Source of the DNA: Lasiodiplodia sp. COLG20
Taxonomy: Eukaryota; Ascomycota; Dothideomycetes; Botryosphaeriales; Botryosphaeriaceae
NCBI GenBank assembly: GCA_009801085.1
Contig: VNWV01000080.1
Coordinates: 1-14,592 of the forward strand
Direction: 5' to 3'
DNA length: 14,592 nucleotides
Each line of letters begins with the position of its first letter. The first letter of the stretch is position 1. Below, piece by piece: positions 7,801 through 14,592 of the stretch. The notes beneath the pieces are model-generated. The model ran no database searches and was not told where the DNA came from. It saw nothing but the letters and a program-made list of their open reading frames with translations. Both the position numbers and the translations under genes were made by a program.

Positions 7801-10789
7801 GAGGCAGTGGCCTGCCTCGCGGGGAGCTGGAACGCCACGATATTGGCTCCAAGGATGGATATCGATGCCCCCATTCCGGCCGCACCTTCTAGAGAAAAGA
7901 CTTTGCCCTTCGTGCTGGAGAAGGTCCTCGCCAATTGCCGCAACACAAAACCTGCATTGAAAAAAGCTTCGGTTATCTGGCTCCTGAGTATTATTCAATT
8001 CCTCGGTCACCTACCCGCCGTCAAGTCCAGGCTGGCAGAGTGCCAGCTCGCCTTCAAAGGATGCCTCTCAGATCGTGACGAGGTTGTGCAAGAAGCAGCA
8101 TCTCGCGGGCTGGGCTTGGTCTATGAAAAGGGCGATCGTCAACTCAAGGATGACTTGGTCCGAGATCTCGTCGGCTCGTTCTCCGATAACAAGCCGAATC
8201 TCTCTGGAAACGTTTCGGAAGACACCCAGCTATTCGAACCTGGAGCGCTCCCAACTGGTGATGGTTCAGTGACCACTTACAAGGATATCTTGAACTTGGC
8301 CTCGGAAGTCGGGGATTCGAGCCTGGTCTATCGGTTCATGTCCCTTGCCGCCAACAATGCCATCTGGTCGAGCCGGGCCGCTTTTGGTAGATTTGGACTC
8401 AGCAACGTTCTTTCAGATTCTAGTGTCGATGGCTATTTGGCTGAGAACCCGAAGCTTTATCCCAAATTATACCGCTACAGGTGAGCAGCTAATAAATCTG
8501 CTTGCGGCTTGGCTAACGTGTGTAGATTCGACCCGAACCCAAATGTTCAACGCTCGATGAATGACATCTGGAATGCGCTTGTGAAGGACTCGAATGCAAC
8601 GCTGGATAAGCACTTCGAAGCCATCATGGAAGATTTGCTTCTCAACATCCTTGGTAGGGAGTGGCGTGTGAGACAGGCCGCCTGCGCAGCGGTAGCCGAC
8701 CTCGTTCAGGGCAGAAGCATCGAAAAGGTAACAAAAAAATTGAGCAGCCTCCTTGTCGTATGCTTCAGCTGACGAATAGAATAGTACGAGCAATACCTTG
8801 GGCGAATATGGACGGCGTGTTTCAAAGTTCTGGATGACATCAAGGAATCTGTCCGCCAGGCAGCAGGTGGCCTTGCTCGAGTGCTGACGGCCATCTTGAC
8901 CCGAAGTCTCGAGGCCGGGGACACATCGATGAAGAATGCGGACACTATGCTCAAAAACGTCCTGCCGTTCCTCCTTTCTACCTCGGGACTGGAATCGAGT
9001 GCGAAGGAGGTCCAGTTCTTTGCGCTCAAGACCCTCCTGGAGATCATCAAGAAAAGCAGCGCGAAGATTCTCAGGCCGTACATACCCGAGCTCATCGAGA
9101 GGCTTATTGGCTTGCTCAGCTCGGTCGAACCGGAGGCGGTCAACTACATCCACCTGAACGCAGCCAAGTACAACCTGACGGAGCAGAAAATCGACGACAT
9201 GCGCCTGGCGAGCGTCCGTGGAAGCCCCCTTATGGAGGCAATCGAGAGATGTCTCGATCTCCTGGACGATGAATCCATGAAGGCGCTGGAACCGAGGCTG
9301 GAAAATGCGATGAAAACTGCCATTGGACTCCCCTCGAAAGTCGGCGCCTCTCGCGTCCTGGTATCACTGGCTACGCGCCGCGGTTTTCTCTTCAAGCCAT
9401 ACGCGGACCGGTTTCTGAAGCTCATCGAGAAGCATGTGCACGACCGCAACGAAACAGTGTCGGCTGCCTACGCTGCCGCAGCAGGGTACGTCACACGCAT
9501 TGCATCGGAGAAGCAGATCCTGGAACTCATCACATTCTGCAAACGCCTGTATTTTGAGTCGGACGATGAGCGAAACCGGGTCGAATCGGGCGACATTGTC
9601 GCTGCCATTTCCAAGCATGCATCCGACAAGTTCAATGCATTGAGCACAGAGCTGCTGCCCTTCACGTACATCGCAAAGCACGACAGCTCGGAGACGGTGC
9701 GTGAACTCTTTTCGCGCGCATGGGATGACAATGTCGGGGGGAGCCTTGCGGTGCAGCTCTACGTCAAAGACATTGTGGCCATCGCACAAGGATATCTAGA
9801 CAGCCCCCGTTGGACGCTCAAGCACACGGCCGCCAAGGCTGTTGCAGAAGCGACGAACGCGCTGGCTTCAACGGTTGAGGACATGAGCGTGCCCAATGCA
9901 GAGACCATCTGGCCCGCCTTGGACAAGGCGCTTGGGGGAAAGTCGTGGGAGGGCAAAGAGGTTGTCCTGCAAGCATTTGCGCGATTTGTCGAAAGAGGAG
10001 GCGCTCTGTGGAAGAGCCGGGCAGAGGTGGCAGAACAAATCAGAAGAGTGATTGTGCGGGAAGCCAAACGGCAAAATAAGGCGTACCGACAGCACGCTCT
10101 CAAACCGCTCGGGCGGATTGCTGCTGCAATGGCGGAGGTGGACTGGAGCGAGACGGTGTTTGACATAGTGAGTCCGGTGGTAGAGGAGCTGACGGCTGGC
10201 GATGAGGACGCCATGGACGTGGATGCGGGCGATGCGATGCGCAAGGATGAGAAACTGTATGCCCCCTCCCAGTCCCCATGCCTCTCTCCAGGGGCTGCAA
10301 GCTGACGTTCGCAGGCGCGACAACACGGCCACAGGAGCCATCTTCGCCCTACAGGCTTCAATCAACCCGAAGCTACTGCAGGACACGGCTCTTTCAGGCG
10401 CAGCTCTACGCTTCCTCGACCAGGCGCGCAAGCTGAACACGCTGCCATCCAACACGATCCATGTGGCGGTCTTTGAGGCGCTGCAAGCTCTTTTTGACCG
10501 GGTGTACACGCAAGAGCCCACGGGCAGCTTCTCGACGGGCAACGAGGCGCAGTTGAAGGAAGCGTTGGACGCCCTACTATTTGACGCACGCTACGACGGA
10601 CTGAGCGAGGCAATGCGGGTCAAGCGGGCACAGGCAATCCATGCGCTGGCCAAGCTGCCGGAGAGGGGGTTTGCAAGGGGACTGCTCGTGGGGAAGTTGG
10701 GGCCGGAGATTGAGGGCGAGCGGAGCCCGGTAGTGCGGGCTGAGTTGGAGAAAGCGAAGACGGCGAAGACGACGGAGGAGGAGGTCTGA
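4878..10789 (+). CDS. ecm29: Proteasome scaffold/adaptor Ecm29 (HEAT-repeat), six exons
   Basis: Ecm29 is a large HEAT-repeat protein that binds and steadies the 26S proteasome at the junction of core and regulatory particles, and acts in proteasome quality control and localisation. The start ATG sits in CACCATGG. Exons: 4878-5036, 5131-5174, 5226-8480, 8526-8727, 8785-10256 and 10315-10789. These join in phase to 1868 residues, close to the known size of yeast Ecm29. The N-terminal Ecm29 domain spans about the first 500 residues; family hallmarks include SVRNKVISVCQHINTRV followed by IQLPAAALLRQFKEH (exons 1-3), and RFDPNPNVQRSMNDIW across the exon 3/4 junction. The rest is alpha-helical repeats with many L/A-rich helices, for example WRVRQAACAAVADLV. 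There is no signal peptide or membrane segment. The sequence shows no frameshift or broken exon. Intron 1 has a GC donor. Confidence 0.93.
5037..5130 (+). other. ECM29 intron 1 (GC-AG type)
   Basis: This 94-nt intron has donor AAG|GCAAGT, a CTGAT branch-like site and acceptor CTCTAG. It is phase 0 and joins RNK to VISVCQHINTR, the reading expected for the family. No GT donor nearby restores that frame. Confidence 0.8.
5175..5225 (+). other. ECM29 intron 2
   Basis: This 51-nt intron has donor CA|GTCCGT, a CTGAC branch-like site and acceptor CTCCAG. It is phase 2 and rebuilds a Gln codon, giving RVRPQEIQLP. The nearby stronger-looking donor GTGAGA at 5164 would need a later acceptor and would delete the IQ of the conserved IQLP. 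Confidence 0.7.
8481..8525 (+). other. ECM29 intron 3
   Basis: This 45-nt intron, the shortest in the window, has donor CAG|GTGAGC, branch CTAAC at 8513-8517 and acceptor TGTAG. It joins YRY to RFDPNPN through a split Arg codon. Confidence 0.85.
8728..8784 (+). other. ECM29 intron 4
   Basis: This 57-nt phase-0 intron has donor AAG|GTAACA, a CTGAC branch-like site and acceptor AATAG at 8784. The alternative AG at 8779 would shift the frame. It joins GRSIEK to YEQYLGRIW. Confidence 0.82.
10257..10314 (+). other. ECM29 intron 5
   Basis: This 58-nt intron has donor ACT|GTATGC, branch CTGAC and acceptor CGCAG. It joins MRKDEK-L to RDNTATGAIF through a split Leu codon. Reading through would end the protein early at 10305. 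Confidence 0.82.
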
Positions 10790-11006
10790 AAAGACAGCAC
10801 CGACCGGAAGCAGGGCTTAGCGTGGCCGGTTCTCTTATTACTGCAGCGCGACCACGGGGGCGGGTCGAAGCTGCTAAATTACGATTGCACTACTTTGATT
10901 CTTGGTTCTCGTGAGATGCCGTGGCGCTGATAAGATAAGAACCGTGTTTTCCCCACGAGCTCCACGCACCGCAGCTCTGCCGCCTTCTCCCAGCACGCCC
11001 TCAGAC
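10790..11006 (+). promoter_or_regulatory. Intergenic region with paired GATA motifs
   Basis: A 217-base spacer separates the ECM29 stop from the cyclophilin start. It contains TGATAAGATAAGA at 10928-10940, two adjacent GATA motifs of the type bound by fungal GATA factors, about 70 bases upstream of the start codon. A 4-codon upstream ORF (ATG at 10916, stop at 10928-10930) overlaps the first motif. The left part should hold the ECM29 3' end. Confidence 0.45.
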
Positions 11007-13118
11007 ATGAATGCCGCCCCGCCCTCGCCCGGCGCAAGGAAGCGCACGTTCGACGAGACGCAGGACGGCATCCGCAATGGCCACGGCCGCGACCCGCACG
11101 ACGATGGTCAGCTCCCGCCCTCGACGCCTGGCACGCGCAAGCTCACTCTTCCGCAGACACATCCTCAGACGACGACGACTTCGGCCCTGCTTTGCCCTCG
11201 CAGGTGCCCAAGAAGAAGCGCAGAAAACTGCCCTACGAGAGGCTCTACGTCGCCGCCCTTCCCGCCTCGGCCCGCTACTCCAAGTCGTTGATGCACAAGG
11301 AGCAACTGTGCTTCACTACCTTGACCCCATACACCGACTTCCTCATCACCTCCTCTCTCGACGGCGTGGTCAAGTTCTGGAAGAAGACGCGCGACGGTGT
11401 CGAGTTTGTCAAGGAGTTCCGCGCACACAATGGCGAGATCAAGTCGGTCAGCGTCAGCGCCGACGGTAGGAGCTTCGCGTCGGCCGGCACCGACAACACG
11501 GTCAAGATCTTCGACGTCATAACCTTCGATCTGCTGGCCATGCTGACCCTCGATGCCGCCCCGAGATGCGTGTGTTGGGTGCATAGCCGCGGCGCTTCGC
11601 TGCCCTTGCTCGCCGTGTCGCTCGAGACCGACAAGTCGATCCGCATCTACGACGGGAGGGGCGAGAACCAACAGCCCATGCACACCATTGCCGGCCTGCA
11701 TCGTAGCCCAGTGTCCCTCATGGCCTACAACAACGAGTACGACTGCGTCGTGTCGGCCGATGACGGAGGCATGCTCGAGTACTGGAGGCCGAGTGGCACC
11801 TACGAGAAACCCGACAACGTCTTCCAGATGAAGAGCTCCACGAACCTCTTCGACTTCAAAAAGGCCAAGTCTGTCCCGGCCTCCATCACCATCTCTCCCA
11901 ACGGGTCGCAGTTTGCAACGTTTTCCTTCCCCGATCGGAAGGTCCGCGTCTTCGACTTCGCCACCGGCAAGCTGTACCGCACTTACGACGAGTCTGTTGC
12001 AACCATCATGGAGATGCAGCAGGCGGGCACGGCTCTGCAGAAGCTGGAGGATGTCGAGTTCGGCCGTCGTCTGGCCATTGAGCGCGAGCTGGAACACCCC
12101 GCCGTGAAGCCGCGCATCAACGTCATCTTCGACGAGACCGGCCACTTCATCATGTACGGCTCGATCTTGGGAGCCAAGGTCATCAACACGTTTACCAACC
12201 GCGTAGTCAAAGTCTACGGCAAGGATGAGCCTTTCAGAGCTTTGAACCTGGCGCTGTACCAGGGCCAGCCGGAAAAGAAAGGGGTTGTGACGGTGGAAAT
12301 GGCTGCCAGCGAGAACCCGCTGATCAAAGAAGCCGAGGAGAGGGATGCCATGCTCGTCTCGACTGGCTTTGGCAAAGTGCGGTTCTACATGTTCACGAAC
12401 GACGAGCAGTACGTTTCCCGATGGGACTTGGGGTCTTGCGTGCAGATGCTGATTACGCTTGCAGGATCAGCAAGTCGGAACGCGATGTGCAAAACGAGAA
12501 GCCCCGCAGCGTCAATGCTCGCAAGCAAGAGGAGCAAAAGACAGCAGAGACCGGGACCTCCGCAATCGTCCACACCACCTACGGAGACATCCATGTTCGC
12601 CTCTTTCCCGAAGCTGCCCCCAAAGCTGTGGAAAACTTTGTCGTCCACTCACGGAACGGTTACTACAACAACGTGATCTTCCACCGTGTGATCCGCAAGT
12701 TTATGATTCAGGTGTGCACCCTGGGCGCCGCTCCTTTGTCGCTCGCAGACTGACCATCTCGCAGACGGGCGATCCTCTCGGCGATGGCACTGGCGGCGAG
12801 AGTATTTGGGGCAAGGAGTTCGAGGACGAGTTCTCCACGCTCAGACACGACAAGCCCTACACGGTCAGCATGGCGAATGCCGGACCCAACACGAATGGGT
12901 CACAGTTTTTCATAACAACGGAGAAAACGGTGGGTTTGATTTTCTGGATATGGTCCTGACGCAGACTGACCAGGTTGCAGCCATGGCTCGACAACAAGCA
13001 CACCATCTTCGGCCGAGCGATAGCAGGCTTGGACGTCATCCACAAGATCGAAAACGTCAGGACTTACAAGGAGAAGCCCGAGGAGGATATCAAAATCGTG
13101 AACATCTCGATCAACTAG
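11007..13118 (+). CDS. cyp15: WD40-repeat cyclophilin, PPWD1/Cyp15-type peptidyl-prolyl isomerase, five exons
   Basis: This is a predicted nuclear peptidyl-prolyl cis-trans isomerase; the human counterpart PPWD1 is a spliceosome-associated protein. Exons: 11007-11106, 11157-12408, 12465-12711, 12765-12929 and 12981-13118, giving 633 residues (human PPWD1 is about 646). Order: acidic N-terminus (SSDDDDFG), nuclear localisation signal PKKKRRK at 51-57, WD40 repeats about 70-445 ([20 protein letters not shown]), a charged linker, then the cyclophilin domain about 484-633. Active-site residues are intact: Arg525 in [18 protein letters not shown] at 578-583, Trp590 and His595 in [11 protein letters not shown]. 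The ATG at 11007 gives the conserved fungal start; a second, out-of-frame ATG lies four bases later. Direction is the same as ECM29 with independent promoter sequence. Confidence 0.93.
11107..11156 (+). other. Cyclophilin gene intron 1
   Basis: This 50-nt intron has donor ATG|GTCAGC, a CTCAC branch-like site and acceptor CCGCAG. It joins GRDPHDD to [10 protein letters not shown] and brings the start exon into the long WD40 frame. Confidence 0.75.
12409..12464 (+). other. Cyclophilin gene intron 2
   Basis: This 56-nt intron has donor CA|GTACGT, a CTGAT branch-like site and acceptor TTGCAG. It rebuilds Gln451 and joins MFTNDEQ to [13 protein letters not shown]. Confidence 0.88.
12712..12764 (+). 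other. Cyclophilin gene intron 3
   Basis: This 53-nt phase-0 intron has donor CAG|GTGTGC, a CTGAC branch-like site and acceptor CGCAG. It joins FMIQ to [13 protein letters not shown] inside the isomerase domain. Confidence 0.88.
12930..12980 (+). other. Cyclophilin gene intron 4
   Basis: This 51-nt phase-0 intron has donor ACG|GTGGGT, CTGAC sites and acceptor TTGCAG. It joins FITTEKT to [11 protein letters not shown], restoring the active-site tryptophan and histidine. Confidence 0.88.
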
Positions 13119-13879
13119 CAGCCTCGCTCCCCGGACGCGCCACCAACGAAGCACACGAGCTTGGCGCCGTGCGTTTCCCGGAGAATCTTCAGGTTGGTCT
13201 GGTCGGCGAAGGGCCGCTTGATTTTTAGGGGGGGCAGGCATGGCGATGGTGAAGCAGGATGCAACAAGGTCGACGGCAACAAGTCATGGCCGGGCCAATG
13301 CGGGAGACGGCGCAGAAGCCATCGAAGCGTGGTGGAAAAACTCTCGCAACCCAAGTGGGGGCGCCGGACACGTCGGCAGCGCTAGATAAGAGAATTCAGA
13401 TGCGACGAGACAGCTTCACGCGGACAGAAACGTGTACGAACGAAGCGCGGGATGGCCGTTGGGCTGGCGTCGCGACTTCACCCGAAGCGTTTCGTCAGCT
13501 GGCGAGCCCACGCGCGCCAGAACACACCGCAGGAACGCGCAGGCTGGGCAGGTCATTCAAGCCTCGAACCACCAACGGGAGATGTGCCGGCCTGGCGCGC
13601 CCTGATTGCGCCCCTGGCGCCTGAAACCGTACAGCTGCCGCCTTGGCCCGGTGGTGTGATAAAATTTTCGCCGGCTGCCTCGCCACCTGTGCGACCTGGC
13701 CATTGCACCACCACCCTCATTCAAGGAGAAAATTATTGCGGAGGCGTCTTAGGTCACTTTGACGGAGGCGTGGCATGACTATATAATGCTGCCGTGTGCT
13801 CACGTCTGCTGCGTAGCCTCTAGCATTCACTAGCACACGTTTCTACTACACCACCAATCTCGACCACCACAAAGCCAAC
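13119..13879. other. Intergenic region, no gene seen
   Basis: These 761 bases hold the cyclophilin 3' end and the promoter of the small cysteine-rich gene. The open frames here (for example one spanning 13259-13624) have low-complexity, charge-shuffled translations and no motif, so I do not call them. I found no tRNA, repeat or other RNA gene. The only clear element is the TATA box near 13780. Confidence 0.55.
13780..13786 (+). promoter_or_regulatory. TATA box of the cysteine-rich protein gene
   Basis: TATATAA stands 94 bases before the ATG at 13880, in otherwise mixed-composition DNA. Transcription would start roughly 30-60 bases downstream, leaving a short leader. A strong TATA box is more typical of regulated or highly expressed fungal genes than of housekeeping genes (general knowledge). 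Confidence 0.6.
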
Positions 13880-14182
13880 ATGCCTCTCGTCGCCACAACA
13901 ACCCCCACCGGCATTGTTTGCACCTGTGCCGAGCCAACCTACGACGAGGTTGGATGCATCAAGTGCTTCGAAAAGGGCCTGTGCGCCATCGAGCACCCGG
14001 AGACCATCTGCTCCACCCTCACCTCCGAGACATCCTCCGTCGCCGACCTCTCGCTGGAGACGCCTCCACCCGAAAAGGAGGACTTCGCAAACGGCGTCTT
14101 CTGCACGTGCGAAAAGTCCGAGTACGACGAACTGGGATGCGATAGCTGCATCGAGAGGGCCTTCCAGGCCATGAAGCACTGA
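13880..14182 (+). CDS. Small cysteine-rich protein with duplicated CxC/CxxC module, unknown family
   Basis: I do not recognise this 100-residue protein. It contains two copies of one module 61 residues apart: GIVCTCAEPTYDEVGCIKCF (11-30) and GVFCTCEKSEYDELGCDSCI (72-91). Each has the pattern CTC-x4-YDE-[VL]-GC-x2-C. About 13 of 29 aligned residues are identical, and the match continues to a shared A and H after the last cysteine. Two extra cysteines (35 and 44) follow the first module only. Four closely spaced cysteines per module suggest metal binding, most likely zinc, but this is inference. The linker (about 45-70) is Ser/Thr/Glu/Pro-rich. There is no signal peptide or membrane segment, so a secreted effector is unlikely. 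The start has good context (GCCAACATGC), a TATA box stands upstream, and no intron is needed. Confidence 0.75.
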   Translation: MPLVATTTPTGIVCTCAEPTYDEVGCIKCFEKGLCAIEHPETICSTLTSETSSVADLSLETPPPEKEDFANGVFCTCEKSEYDELGCDSCIERAFQAMKH

Positions 14183-14441
14183 GCACGCTGGATGACTGCA
14201 TTCGATGATGATACCCGGAGGAAAAGCGAAGCCGACAATTCTTTTTGTTTCCTTTTTTGGTTCTTGGGTCTGGCAAATGGAAAGGACGGGATCATCACGG
14301 GCATGGGAACGGAGTTTTTCCTTTTTTTTTGTGACGCATCTCGCGGGAAGAGCGAGCATTGACTTGCCATGCATCAGCATCGTTCCTGCCATTTCCAATC
14401 AGAATTAGACACGCAAACGACCATTTACCCTTCACATTGCC
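14183..14441. other. Downstream spacer of the cysteine-rich gene
   Basis: These 259 bases have T-rich runs near 14240-14260 and 14318-14330, consistent with a 3' untranslated region. No gene or repeat is seen. Confidence 0.4.
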
Positions 14442-14554
14442 ATGGAGCCGCAGCGTCGTGATGACTACGACTGTTTCAGATGCATTGACGCGACTACAGG
14501 ACATGACGTCAGTCAAATCAGACTAGCCCAGTATGGCAAGTCCTGGGATTCCTC
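14442..14554 (+). CDS. Possible first exon of a gene leaving the window
   Basis: An ATG in good context (GCCATGG) at 14442 opens MEPQRRDDYDCFRCIDATTG and continues to a TAG at 14556-14558. A donor-like GTAGGT begins at 14555, so the stop could lie inside an intron, with this 37-codon stretch (plus two bases) as exon 1. It carries a CFRC motif. The frame is short and no homology is recognised, so it may equally be non-coding or a stand-alone 38-codon ORF. Confidence 0.25.
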
Positions 14555-14592
14555 GTAGGTAGCCGACGGCTTAAAGGGACAGTGTCATGAGA

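Noticed and set aside
11011..11469. 152-codon alternative frame overlapping the cyclophilin start
   Set aside because: The translation is Arg/Pro/Ser-rich with no motif; the splice-supported frame encodes the nuclear localisation signal and the expected N-terminus.
11165..12145. 326-codon minus-strand frame opposite the WD40 region
   Set aside because: It is a shadow of biased third positions in the sense exon; the sense strand encodes recognisable WD40 repeats and the antisense product shows no family features.
13550..13580. GGTTCGAGGC-like sequence on the minus strand, considered as a tRNA T-arm
   Set aside because: The flanking bases do not form a T-stem and no acceptor stem or anticodon arm can be drawn.
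13259..13624. 121-codon frame in the region between the cyclophilin and cysteine-rich genes
   Set aside because: Low-complexity translation, no homology I recognise, and no supporting promoter or splice signals.
13880..14182. Cysteine-rich protein considered as a secreted effector
   Set aside because: The N-terminus (MPLVATTTPTGIV) lacks a hydrophobic signal peptide, and the cysteines are in CxC/CxxC metal-site spacing instead of scattered disulfide spacing.

Overview
This window is nuclear DNA of a filamentous ascomycete (Pezizomycotina; a dothideomycete would fit, but the lineage is inferred). The evidence is the short 45-94 nt spliceosomal introns with CTRAY-type branch sites, GC-rich coding DNA, three conserved fungal proteins (a Ubx5/UBXN7-type Cdc48 adaptor, the proteasome scaffold Ecm29, and a WD40-cyclophilin of the PPWD1/Cyp15 type), and a sharply bounded AT-rich block with the dinucleotide signature of repeat-induced point mutation (RIP).

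Layout. (1) 1 to about 2735: an AT-rich, gene-free island made almost entirely of decayed inverted and direct repeats. CpG clearly outnumbers CpA and TpG, and repeat copies differ mainly by C/T and G/A transitions, so this looks like RIP-inactivated mobile or foldback elements. It contains a recurring terminal-repeat motif family (copies at 901, 1126, 1582, 2501 and 2561) and at least four separate inverted-repeat structures. (2) 2841-4469, minus strand: a UBA-UAS-UIM-UBX protein whose stop codon lies about 100 bp from the island. Its reading frame runs uninterrupted through an 81-nt intron whose length is a multiple of three, so a simple ORF call overstates the protein by 27 residues. (3) 4470-4877: a 408-bp shared promoter region. 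(4) 4878-10789, plus strand: ECM29, reconstructed here as six exons giving 1868 residues, with one GC-AG intron. (5) 11007-13118, plus strand: a WD40-cyclophilin in five exons (633 residues). (6) 13119-13879: a non-coding region with a TATA box close to its end. (7) 13880-14182, plus strand: a 100-residue cysteine-rich protein that I cannot assign to a family, built from two copies of a CxC/CxxC module. (8) The right edge may hold the first exon of another gene.

How the genes relate. The divergent pair (Cdc48/p97 adaptor and proteasome scaffold) both serve ubiquitin-dependent degradation and share one promoter region, which suggests co-regulation (inference). The cyclophilin gene is expected to act in the spliceosome and has its own short upstream region with paired GATA motifs. 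The most novel item is the small duplicated cysteine-rich protein. The most structured non-coding item is the repeat island. I found no rRNA, tRNA, CRISPR array or bacterial-type system.
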